From: Pseudomonadota bacterium
GTDB lineage: Bacteria > Pseudomonadota > Gammaproteobacteria > Burkholderiales > Usitatibacteraceae
Assembly: GCA_029781595.1 (NCBI GenBank)
Contig: JAKOWJ010000301.1
Span: 1 to 59,001 of the forward strand
Length of the DNA: 59,001 bases
Reading direction: 5' to 3'
Below are positions 45,052 through 52,751 of this stretch, one piece after another (within the stretch, counting starts at the first letter, position 1; every line of letters starts with the position of its first letter). The notes under the pieces are model-generated. The model was not told the origin of the DNA. It searched no databases and was given only the letters and a program-made list of their open reading frames with translations. The translations under genes were made by a program, and so were the position numbers.

Positions 45052-45450
45052 CTACAGCAGGGCGGCGGCCTGGGCGACCACGAAGTAGCGGGCGGCCTTG
45101 CCGGCGGCCATCGCCGCGGTGCAGGCGATCCAGTTCAGGCGCAGCCAGCCGGCGGCCCCGCACAGCGCATCGCCCACGAAGGGCGCCCAGGCGAGCAGCA
45201 GGGCCGCCGCGCCGAACCGCCGGACATGCGCCACCGCACGCCCCTCGGGCAGGCGCGAGGGCACCAGGCGCCCCAGGGCGTAGGTGGTGAGGCCGCCCAG
45301 CGTGTTGCCGAGCGTGGCCACCGCCACGGCCGCCGCGGGCGAGGCGCCGCCGGCCTTCAGCACCGCGACCAGCACGATCTCGGAGTTGCCCGGCAGGAGC
45401 GTGGCGGAAACGAAGGACGAGGCCAGCAGCGCCCACAGGGACGGGGCCAC
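45052..45450 (-). CDS. YqaA-like (DedA/VTT superfamily) small membrane protein
   Basis: 132 residues with a membrane re-entrant start (LWALLASSFVSATLLPGNSEIVLVAVL), the GN(T)LGG segment ATLGNTLGGLTTYALGR and two further hydrophobic helices near 80-130. This matches the YqaA family, small DedA-like inner-membrane proteins that may flip lipids or act in envelope homeostasis. It starts with GTG 4 nt after the stop of the first GT41-like gene. That makes it the last gene of the PPIase-wzm-wzt-GT41-GT41 operon. Confidence 0.85.
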   Translation of the reverse strand: MAPSLWALLASSFVSATLLPGNSEIVLVAVLKAGGASPAAAVAVATLGNTLGGLTTYALGRLVPSRLPEGRAVAHVRRFGAAALLLAWAPFVGDALCGAAGWLRLNWIACTAAMAAGKAARYFVVAQAAALL

Positions 45451-45454
45451 GGCC

Positions 45455-47656
45455 CTACCCCGGCCGGCCGGCGAGCGCCTCGAGCTGGCGGGCCAGGGCG
45501 GCCACCGGCGCGTCGTCGTCGAAGAGCCCCGCGGCGCCGGCCTGCAGCGCCTCGCGCACTTCGCCGCGCCAGCGGCTGTCGGTGCCCAGGCGCAGCGCGA
45601 GGTGCACGAAGTCGTCCGGGTCGCGCGCCACGAGCTCGCCCAGGCCTGCGCGCCGCAGCATCGCCGCGCTCTGCCGGCCGCGCATGAGCCCGCCGGGCAG
45701 CGTCACGACCGGGAGCCCCGCCGAGATCGCGTCGAGCGAGGTGTTGCCGCCCGACCAGTGCAGCGTGTCGAGCATCACGTCGCATAGCGCGTTGGCGCGC
45801 AGGTAGTCGTCGTGCGACAGGAAGCCCAGGAACACCGTGCGCTCCTGCGCGTCGAGCCCCGCGCGCTCCAGCGCGGCGAACAGGCGCCGGCGGAAGTCCT
45901 GGGTGACCGGCCCGTCGCGGTAGCCGAAGAACACCAGCCGGCCGCGTGGGTCGCCGGCCAGCACGCGCGCGAAGAGCTCGTCGTTGTCCGGGTGGATCTT
46001 GAAGAGCGACTGCGGGCAGAGGTAGAGCGTGCCCTCCGCGGGCAGGCCCAGCGCCGCGCGGTCCTTCGTGCTCGAGGTGGTGGGGCGGGCGTAGCGCGTG
46101 CCGATGCCCGGCAGGCGGACCAGGCGCTCGCGGTAGGCGTCCTCGGCGCCCTCGGGCTCCATCTCGCCGCAGGATAGCCAGGCGTCGACCGTGGCGAGCC
46201 CGCTCGTGGTGGGGTGGCCCCAGCCCGCCACCTGCACGGGCGCCAGGCGCAGCGCGGCGAGCGCGAAGGTCTCGGCGTGCATGCCCAGCTCCGGGAACAC
46301 CAGCACGTCCAGCTCCTCGGCGGCCACGCGCCGGGCGATGGCGAGCGGCGCGAACCCGGCCACGTGGTGGAACCGGTCGGCCGCGGCGGCGATGGCGCGC
46401 GTGTCGTCCGCCACCCACGGGTTGGTGTAGAACACCACCGTCTCGAAGCGGTCGCGGTCCAGACCCGTGATCCAGCTCGCGAAGTAGCGGCCGACCGTGC
46501 AGTTGAAGAAGAAGTTGCTGAGGAAGCCCACGCGAAGGCGCCCCTTGCGGCGGGGCGCCGGCCGCGGTGCGGAGAACTCCGGCACGCCCGCGCGCAGCAC
46601 ACCGCAGACGAAGTCGCCGTAGCGCGACTGCAGCTCGCGGTCGTTGCGGCCCTGGTAGGCGAGGTAGAAGTTGGTCCAGCTCGCGCCCACGAGCGCCGCG
46701 TTGCCGGCGAGCCCCGCGAATCGGCCGGGGTCGGCGGCGAGCTCGTCGAGGCCGCGGGCGAACCGCTCGCGGTGCGCCTCGAGATCCGCGACGTCGCGGT
46801 ACACCGGCGGCAGCACGAGCCTCGCCCCCAGCGCGGCGCGAAGGCTTCCGGGGTCGAGCTTCTCGGCGCGCGCGAACTCGCGCAGCGACTCGTCGACGAG
46901 CCCGGCTTCCCACAGGAAGTCCGCCCAGGCCGCGCGGATCCTCGCGTCGGTCGGCAGCGCCTGCACCGCCACCTTGTGCGCGCCGCCCGCGCGCGGGTCG
47001 CGCCGCCGGCGCAGGATCTGCGCGCGAAGCAGGAGCGCGTCCGCGAGGCGCGGATCGGCCCGCAGGGCGTCCTCGAGCCTCGCCAGGGCATCGTCGAAGC
47101 GCCCCTGGTGCTCCGCGAGCCGCGCGAGGTTCAGGTGCGCGGCCGCGAGCCCGGGCTCGAGGGCCAGGGCGCGCGCGAACGCCTCCTGCGCCTCGGCCTC
47201 GCGCTCGAGCGCGAGCCGGGCGAGGCCCAGGGCGTTCCACGCACGGGCGGCGCCCGCATCGACCTCCACGGCCCTCTCCAGCGCCTGGACGGCCGCGGGC
47301 GCGTCGCCTGCCTCCAGGCGCGACGTGCCGAGGGCGAACCAGGCGGCCGGCCAATCGGCCTTCAGCCCCGTCGCGGCCTCGTAATGGCCGATGGCGGCGG
47401 CGAGGTCGCCTTCGTCCGTGGCCGCGTGGCCCGCGAGCAGGTGGAACGCCGGCTGCGTGCCGTCCAGCTCGATGGCGCGCTCGGCGGAGCGCCGCGCGGC
47501 TCCGGCCCGCCCGAGCTGGTGCTCGGCGAGCGCGCGCAGGTTCCACAGGCCCGCCTCCCCGCCGTGCTCGGCGAGCAGCGCCTCGTACGAGGCGAGCGCC
47601 TCCTCGATCCGGCCCGCGCCGTGCAACGCGCGGGCCGCCGCCAGTTTCTCCTGCAT
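45455..47656 (-). CDS. TPR-containing GT41 (OGT/SPINDLY-like) glycosyltransferase A
   Basis: 733 residues. TPR repeats fill about 1-270. A GT41 catalytic region occupies about 370-733 with RVGFLSNFFFNCTVGRYF, GHPTTSGLATVDAWL, YLCPQSLFKIHP (the donor-binding lysine) and LDTLHWSGGNTSLDA. The family transfers sugars, usually GlcNAc or fucose, to Ser/Thr of proteins in the cytoplasm. In the stretch where relatives have N-H-T-V and OGT has a histidine, this protein has N-C386-T-V. Activity therefore needs testing. It is coupled to glycosyltransferase B by a 1-nt overlap (TGATG). Confidence 0.88.
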   Translation of the reverse strand: MQEKLAAARALHGAGRIEEALASYEALLAEHGGEAGLWNLRALAEHQLGRAGAARRSAERAIELDGTQPAFHLLAGHAATDEGDLAAAIGHYEAATGLKADWPAAWFALGTSRLEAGDAPAAVQALERAVEVDAGAARAWNALGLARLALEREAEAQEAFARALALEPGLAAAHLNLARLAEHQGRFDDALARLEDALRADPRLADALLLRAQILRRRRDPRAGGAHKVAVQALPTDARIRAAWADFLWEAGLVDESLREFARAEKLDPGSLRAALGARLVLPPVYRDVADLEAHRERFARGLDELAADPGRFAGLAGNAALVGASWTNFYLAYQGRNDRELQSRYGDFVCGVLRAGVPEFSAPRPAPRRKGRLRVGFLSNFFFNCTVGRYFASWITGLDRDRFETVVFYTNPWVADDTRAIAAAADRFHHVAGFAPLAIARRVAAEELDVLVFPELGMHAETFALAALRLAPVQVAGWGHPTTSGLATVDAWLSCGEMEPEGAEDAYRERLVRLPGIGTRYARPTTSSTKDRAALGLPAEGTLYLCPQSLFKIHPDNDELFARVLAGDPRGRLVFFGYRDGPVTQDFRRRLFAALERAGLDAQERTVFLGFLSHDDYLRANALCDVMLDTLHWSGGNTSLDAISAGLPVVTLPGGLMRGRQSAAMLRRAGLGELVARDPDDFVHLALRLGTDSRWRGEVREALQAGAAGLFDDDAPVAALARQLEALAGRPG

Positions 47657-49653
47657 CAGCCAGCCTCTCCGATGGGCGAGCCGGCGCACCACGCGCGCCA
47701 GGCCTCGCGATAGGCATTCTCCAGGCCGCGCGTGAACGCGGCCGCGTCGCACAGCGCCGAGCGGGCCATGCGCTCGCGCAGGCCCGCCGCCAGAGCCTGC
47801 GCGCGCGCCGGATCGGCGGCGAGCGCCGCCCCGAGCGCGACCATGCCGCGCACGTCGCGCGCGACCAGCTCCTCCAGGCCCAGCACCCGCAGGAACGCCC
47901 CCGACTGCCGCGCCACGAGCGTCGCGCCCTCGACGGCGAGCACCGGCCGCCCCATCCACAGCGCCTCGAGCGTGGTGATGCCGCCGCCGTAGGGAAACGC
48001 GTCGAGGGCGACGTCGATCCCCGCGTACTCGGCCAGCAGGTCGAGGTGGGGCGAGGCCGCGCGCAGCTCCACGCGATCCATCGGCAGGCCCGCGGCCGCG
48101 AGCCGCTCGCGGTGGAACGCGCGCTCCTCCTCGTCGCCCAGCGCGTCGTTCTTGATCACGAGACGCGCGCGCGGCGCCTGCGCGAGCAGGGCCGACCACG
48201 CCCGGAGCACGCCGGGGCCGAGCTTGGCGAAGCGGTGGAACGCGCCGAAGGTGAACTCCCCGCCCGAGGCCGACGGCAGCGGCGCCACGGGCGGCGCCTG
48301 CGCGGGCGCCTCGTAGCACAGCCTCAGGGGCGCGAGGCGCAGGCGCCGCTCCGTGAATCGCTGCGCGTCGCCCGGCGGCGAGTGCAGCGCGTCGGTGACG
48401 ATGGCGTCGATGGCCGCGCAGCCGGTCGTGTCGAAGTAGTCGAGCCAGGTGAGCGCCACCGGCGCCGGCTTCCTCGCGAGGGCACCCAGGCGCCCGCCCG
48501 GCGTGTGGCCCGCGAGGTCGACGACGATGTCGATGCCGTCCTCGCGGATGGCCTGCGCGAGCGCCTCGTCGTCGAGGCCGCGGGTATCCCGCCACCCCGC
48601 CGCCCGGGTGCGGATGCGCGCCGTCACGTCGTCCTCGATGTCCTGCCCCGCGTACGCGTGGAAGGAGACGGCCGACGGGTCGTGGCGCTCGAGCACCGGC
48701 AGCAGGGCGAAGGCAAGGGACGCGCGATGAAATCGCGGGGAGACGTACCCGATGCGAAGCGGCCGGTCGGGGTCGCGCGAATTGGGATGCGATGGGCGGG
48801 GTGTCGCGATCGCATACCGCGTCGCCCACCCTCGATGCGCCTCGAAATGCGTTTCGGGAGACACGCCCTCGAGCGCGTGCCCGGCGAAGAGCGCGCGGCT
48901 CGCGTGCTGCGCCGCCTGCGCCGGGTCGCGCGCCTCGGCGTCCCGGTAGGCCGCGAGGGCTGCCTCGACGTCCCCCAGCTGCATCAGGGCGTCGGCCAGG
49001 CGGCCCGACGTGGCGCCCCCGGCTCCGGCGGCCTGCGCGGCCCGGAAGGCGGCCGCGGCCCGCGACCACGCGCCGGCCTGCGCGTGCAGGCGCCCCACGA
49101 GGTCGTGCGCCTCCGCCCCCGCGGGCGCGAGGCGAAGGCTCTCGCCCAGCGCGCCGAGCGCCTCGGCACGGTGTCCCTGTGCCGCGTGCGCGCGGCCGAG
49201 GTTGAGCCAGGCGAGTGCGCTGCGCGGCTCGAGCGTGCGCGCGCGACGCGCCGCGGCCTCCGCTTCGGAAAGGCGCCCCAGCGCCAGGCACGTGGCCGCG
49301 ATGTTGTTCCAGAGTCGGCCGTCCTCCGGACGCACGCGGGCCAGCGCCTCGAAGCACTCTAGGGCGCCGGCCATCTCGCGCCGGTCGAAGAGCAGGTCGC
49401 CCAGGAGCGTGAGCGCCGGCGGCAACCCGGGCGCGAGGGCAAGGCACTCGCGCAGGGCGCGCTCGGCGCCCTGGCGGTCGCGCGCCTGGAGCAGCAGCAC
49501 CGCGAGCTGCAGGCGCGGCTCGACCCTCGCGGGAAAGCGCTCCGACAGGGCTCGGCTTTCCTCCAGGGCCTCGGCTTCGCGCCCGCGCCGGGCCAGGCCG
49601 ACGATGCGCTCGCAGCCCTCCCGCACCTCGTCGCGGATGGCCTCGCTCATCAT
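47656..49653 (-). CDS. TPR-containing GT41 (OGT/SPINDLY-like) glycosyltransferase B
   Basis: 665 residues. TPR repeats fill about 10-250. The catalytic region (about 298-665) has RIGYVSPRFHRASLAF, VDLAGHTPGGRLGALARKPAPV, FTFGAFHRFAKLGP with the donor-site lysine, and DAFPYGGGITTLEALWMGRPVL. The histidine conserved in SPINDLY- and OGT-like proteins (VSPDF-R-x-H-S) is alanine 311 here, and the preceding Asp is Arg. So like its neighbour it may be altered or divergent in function. The ATG overlaps the wzt TGA by 4 nt. Confidence 0.88.
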   Translation of the reverse strand: MMSEAIRDEVREGCERIVGLARRGREAEALEESRALSERFPARVEPRLQLAVLLLQARDRQGAERALRECLALAPGLPPALTLLGDLLFDRREMAGALECFEALARVRPEDGRLWNNIAATCLALGRLSEAEAAARRARTLEPRSALAWLNLGRAHAAQGHRAEALGALGESLRLAPAGAEAHDLVGRLHAQAGAWSRAAAAFRAAQAAGAGGATSGRLADALMQLGDVEAALAAYRDAEARDPAQAAQHASRALFAGHALEGVSPETHFEAHRGWATRYAIATPRPSHPNSRDPDRPLRIGYVSPRFHRASLAFALLPVLERHDPSAVSFHAYAGQDIEDDVTARIRTRAAGWRDTRGLDDEALAQAIREDGIDIVVDLAGHTPGGRLGALARKPAPVALTWLDYFDTTGCAAIDAIVTDALHSPPGDAQRFTERRLRLAPLRLCYEAPAQAPPVAPLPSASGGEFTFGAFHRFAKLGPGVLRAWSALLAQAPRARLVIKNDALGDEEERAFHRERLAAAGLPMDRVELRAASPHLDLLAEYAGIDVALDAFPYGGGITTLEALWMGRPVLAVEGATLVARQSGAFLRVLGLEELVARDVRGMVALGAALAADPARAQALAAGLRERMARSALCDAAAFTRGLENAYREAWRAWCAGSPIGEAG

Positions 49654-50894
49654 GACGCTTGCGGCCCCGACGGGCGCAGGCTGCCTTCGGTCCACTCGTG
49701 CGCGAGCTGCACGAGGCCGTAGTCGCGCGTGCGCCCGGTGACGGAGATCCCGCGCTCCTGCGTGTCGAAGAGGCGAAGGCCCTCGGGGTCGAGCACGTGC
49801 AGGCGCACCAGGTACTTGCCCGGCAGGAGCATGAGGCCGGGGAAGCGGATCGCGAAGGCGAAGTGCCCCTCGCCGGCGCCGGTTGCCACGAAGCCGCGGT
49901 CGTGCGAGTGCGCCCCGTACACCGGCGTGCCGTCGGCGCGCACGATGCCGAAGAGCAGCGCGGGTGGCCTGCCGTCCGGGCTCCACGCGAGGCCCTGAAC
50001 CACCAGCTCCTCGCCCGCGGCCACCGCCTCGGCGGGCGTGCCGTCGGCGCGCTCCAGGCGCATGTCGCGCACGAACGGCGTGAGCCCCTGCGCCGGTCGC
50101 GGCGCCTGCGCGCCCGCGCGGCCCTTCTCCTCGTGGAAGGCGAGGTACTCGCGCGTCACGTCGAAGCTGTCGCCCTCCAGGCGCGCCGCGCCCGCGTGCA
50201 GCCACAGCGCCCGCGAGCAGAGCGTCTGCACGTGATACATGCTGTGCGAGCACAGCAGCAGCGTGCCGCCGTCGCCCAGGAAGCGCTCGAGCCAGCGGAT
50301 GCACTTCTTCTGGAAGGACTCGTCGCCGACCGCCAGCACCTCGTCGGTGATGAGTATCTCCGGCGTGAGCGCCGTGGCCACGGCGAACCCCAGCCTCACG
50401 GCCATGCCCGAGGAGTAGTGCTTGATCGGCTCGTCGATGTGCGCGCCGATGTCGGCGAAGGACACGATGTCGCCGACGCGCTCCATCGTCTCGCGCCGGG
50501 AGAGGCCCATGAGCGCGGCCGCGAGGAAGATGTTCTCGCGGCCGGTGTACTCGGGGTGGAAGCCGCTGCCCAGCTCGAGCAGGGCCCCGATGCGGCCGCG
50601 GACCTGGACGGTGCCGGCGCTCGGCTTCACCACGCCGGCGATGATCTTCAGCAGCGTGGACTTGCCGGCGCCGTTCTCCCCGACCAGCCCGAGCGACTCG
50701 CCCCGCCGGATCCGAAGGTCGATGCCCTGCAGGGCGCGGAAGTGGGGGATGTCCGCGCGGCGCGCGAGGAGGCCCCACAGCGTGCGCAGCCTGTCGCCTC
50801 CCGCGGTGACCTTGGGGTAGTCCTTGCCGACGCCCTGGAGGGCCACCAGGACGTCCGCAGCGGGCGACGGCGGGCGGGCGGCGGGCAGCCTCAC
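49650..50894 (-). CDS. wzt: Wzt-type ABC transporter ATPase with glycan-binding tail
   Basis: 414 residues. The nucleotide-binding domain (about 15-245) contains Walker A GENGAGKST, the YSSGMAVRLGFAVA signature region, Walker B ILITDEVLAVGD and the switch histidine in LCSHSM. An extra C-terminal beta domain (about 270-414, ending GRTRDYGLVQLAHEW) is like the Wzt domain that recognises the terminal cap of O-antigen glycans before export. The GTG start overlaps the wzm stop by 4 nt. It energises Wzm at the inner membrane. No glycan-synthesis genes lie beside it other than the two GT41 genes. Confidence 0.93.
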   Translation of the reverse strand: MRLPAARPPSPAADVLVALQGVGKDYPKVTAGGDRLRTLWGLLARRADIPHFRALQGIDLRIRRGESLGLVGENGAGKSTLLKIIAGVVKPSAGTVQVRGRIGALLELGSGFHPEYTGRENIFLAAALMGLSRRETMERVGDIVSFADIGAHIDEPIKHYSSGMAVRLGFAVATALTPEILITDEVLAVGDESFQKKCIRWLERFLGDGGTLLLCSHSMYHVQTLCSRALWLHAGAARLEGDSFDVTREYLAFHEEKGRAGAQAPRPAQGLTPFVRDMRLERADGTPAEAVAAGEELVVQGLAWSPDGRPPALLFGIVRADGTPVYGAHSHDRGFVATGAGEGHFAFAIRFPGLMLLPGKYLVRLHVLDPEGLRLFDTQERGISVTGRTRDYGLVQLAHEWTEGSLRPSGPQAS

Positions 50895-51676
50895 AGGAAA
50901 TCCTCGAAGTGCGGCGAGAGCCGCTCGAAGAAGCGCAGTCCCGCCCACCAGACGACGAGGGCGGCGAGCCACAGCCACAGGTCGGCCGGCAGGAGGCCGG
51001 CGCCCTGCAGCAGCACCTCCCGCAGCCGCTCGACCACGGAGGCGAGCGGGTTGATCGCGGCCCACGACCGCAGGGACTCGGGGACGAACGAGAGCGGATA
51101 GAGGATCGGCGTGCAGTAGAACACCACGGTGAGGCCGATGGAGACGACCTGCTCGACGTCCTTGAGCAGCGTCTGCAGTGCGGCGAGCGCCGCCGCGACG
51201 CCGACGGCCGCGAGGGCAAGCGGGACGAGGTACGCGAGGACGAGCGGCAGCCGGAAGAGGTGGACCGGCTCGCCCAGTGCCGCCAGCACCGCGAGCACGG
51301 CGACGTAGCCCACCAGGTGGACGGCGAAGGAGGACAGGACCGCCGCGTAGACCAGCAAGGCGTGCGGAAAGGCCACCTTGCGGATGAGCCCGCCGTTGTC
51401 CTGGATGCACCCCATCCCGCGCACCACGCCCTCGGAGAACATGATCCAGGGCCAGAGCGCGACGGCCGCGAATGCGGTGTAGCTGGCGCCGCCGGAATCC
51501 ACCGGCAGGCGGACCCGGAACACCATCGTGAACACGAAAGCGTAGAGCGCGAGCAGCGCGAGCGGGTTGAGCAGCGCCCACGCCGCGCCGCTCACCGACC
51601 CGGCGTAGCGCGTGCCCAGTTCCCGCCGGAGGAAAGAAGCGAGCAGCCACCGGTGGGTGTAGACGGTGGCTGGCAT
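50891..51676 (-). CDS. wzm: Wzm-type ABC-2 polysaccharide exporter permease
   Basis: 261 residues with about six membrane helices. It starts with YTHRWLLASFLRRELGTRYAGSVSGAAWALLNPL, the conserved amphipathic entry of Wzm/TagG permeases, and has SEGVVRGMGCIQDNGGLIRKVAFPHALLV and FYCTPILYPLSFVPESLRSWAAINPLASVVERLRE. It would form the channel that carries an undecaprenyl-linked glycan across the inner membrane. It lies 9 nt after the peptidyl-prolyl isomerase gene, so the operon begins there or further upstream. Confidence 0.94.
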   Translation of the reverse strand: MPATVYTHRWLLASFLRRELGTRYAGSVSGAAWALLNPLALLALYAFVFTMVFRVRLPVDSGGASYTAFAAVALWPWIMFSEGVVRGMGCIQDNGGLIRKVAFPHALLVYAAVLSSFAVHLVGYVAVLAVLAALGEPVHLFRLPLVLAYLVPLALAAVGVAAALAALQTLLKDVEQVVSIGLTVVFYCTPILYPLSFVPESLRSWAAINPLASVVERLREVLLQGAGLLPADLWLWLAALVVWWAGLRFFERLSPHFEDFL

Positions 51677-51685
51677 CGCTCGGCG

Positions 51686-52681
51686 TCAGTTCCGGGCAGG
51701 GGGCGAGGCGGGCGCGGCCGTCGAGGGGGTCGCGGCCTTCAGGGCCTCGGCCGCGCGGCGCTGCATCTCCTCGCGCTGCTTGCGCTCGATCTCGGCGCGC
51801 GGGATCTCGGTGCGCAGCGCGGCGATGCCCTGCGGATTCCAGTGCGTGTCCGGGCTGCGGCGCCAGCCGTCGAGCAGCTTCAGGGAGGCATCGCTGCGGA
51901 TGCGGGCCTCCTCCGCCTCGATGATCGCCGCCTTCACTTCGTCGAACTTGAGGCGGTGGGAGGGCTTGAATCCCACGCGCCTGACGAGGTGGAAGCCGTA
52001 GCTGGTCTCGATGGGCTGGGAGATCTCGCCGTCTGCCTTCAGGGAGAAGGCGGCCGCGGCGATGCGGTGATCGATTTCCTTGGCCGACACGGGGCCCAGC
52101 CGCCCGCCATCGCGCTTGTAGCCGGTGTCGTCGGAGTATTCCTTGGCGAGGGCGAGGAAGTCCTCGCCGGCGACCGCCTTGGCGCGGATCTCCTTTGCCC
52201 GGGCGAGGGCCATCTCGCGCGTGCGGCCGTTGAGGCCCACGAGGATGTGCTGCAGGTCCACGCGCTCGGGCTCGGTGTACTTGGCCGAGTCGAGCAGGTA
52301 GAGCTCCCTCGCGCGGCCCTCGAGGTCCGCCGCCGTGGGAAGCTTGGCGTGACGCTCGAGGTAGGCGGAGTACTGCTGCGCGAGGAAGCCGTCCACCTGC
52401 TGCTGGATCCGCCGCGCGATCACCGGGTCCTTGTCGAGGCCCGCCTTCCGGGCGGCGTCCGCGAGCATGCGGTTGGAGAAGAGGAGGTCGACCACCTTGT
52501 TGTTGCGCTCGCCGTCGGCCATGGCCTCCACGCGAAGCTCGGGGGGCACGCGCTCCATGAACGCGCGGAAGTCGGCGTCGGTGATCACGACGTCGCCGTG
52601 GGTGACGAGGGGCGTCTCGGCGCGCGCGGCCAGGCCGAGCAGGGCCGCGGCCGCCAGCGCGAGGGCGGAAAGCATTCTCAT
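51686..52681 (-). CDS. Parvulin-type periplasmic peptidyl-prolyl isomerase
   Basis: 331 residues. Signal peptide (about 1-21, ending LAARA), a SurA-like helical chaperone region, and one parvulin domain (about 140-240) with VDLQHILVGLNGR, DFLALAKEYSDDTGYKRDGGRLG and YGFHLVRRVG, the usual PpiC core. The charged helical tail ends in an Ala/Pro-rich stretch. It helps fold exported proteins. As first gene of the exporter/glycosyltransferase operon and directly after a surface-protein gene, it may serve that protein, but this is inference. An AGGA SD precedes the ATG. Confidence 0.9.
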   Translation of the reverse strand: MRMLSALALAAAALLGLAARAETPLVTHGDVVITDADFRAFMERVPPELRVEAMADGERNNKVVDLLFSNRMLADAARKAGLDKDPVIARRIQQQVDGFLAQQYSAYLERHAKLPTAADLEGRARELYLLDSAKYTEPERVDLQHILVGLNGRTREMALARAKEIRAKAVAGEDFLALAKEYSDDTGYKRDGGRLGPVSAKEIDHRIAAAAFSLKADGEISQPIETSYGFHLVRRVGFKPSHRLKFDEVKAAIIEAEEARIRSDASLKLLDGWRRSPDTHWNPQGIAALRTEIPRAEIERKQREEMQRRAAEALKAATPSTAAPASPPARN

Positions 52682-52700
52682 GGGGGGTCCTATCGTGCCA

Positions 52701-52734
52701 AAGAAAAGGCCCGCATGCGACGGGCATGCGGGCC
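52701..52734 (-). terminator. Intrinsic terminator after the Calx-beta-like surface protein gene
   Basis: An 11-bp perfect stem, GGCCCGCATGC / GCATGCGGGCC with a 5-nt loop, is followed on the minus strand by TTTTCTT. It lies only 20 nt before the PPIase start codon and leaves no room for a separate promoter after it. It may reduce rather than stop transcription into the operon. Confidence 0.8.
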
Positions 52735-52751
52735 GGGGAGGTTGAGGAAGA

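Noticed and set aside
48785-48825. GTGTCG...CGCATACC inside GT41-B as a fourth MarR-type operator
   Set aside because: Half-sites are shifted, the spacer differs and it lies within coding sequence.
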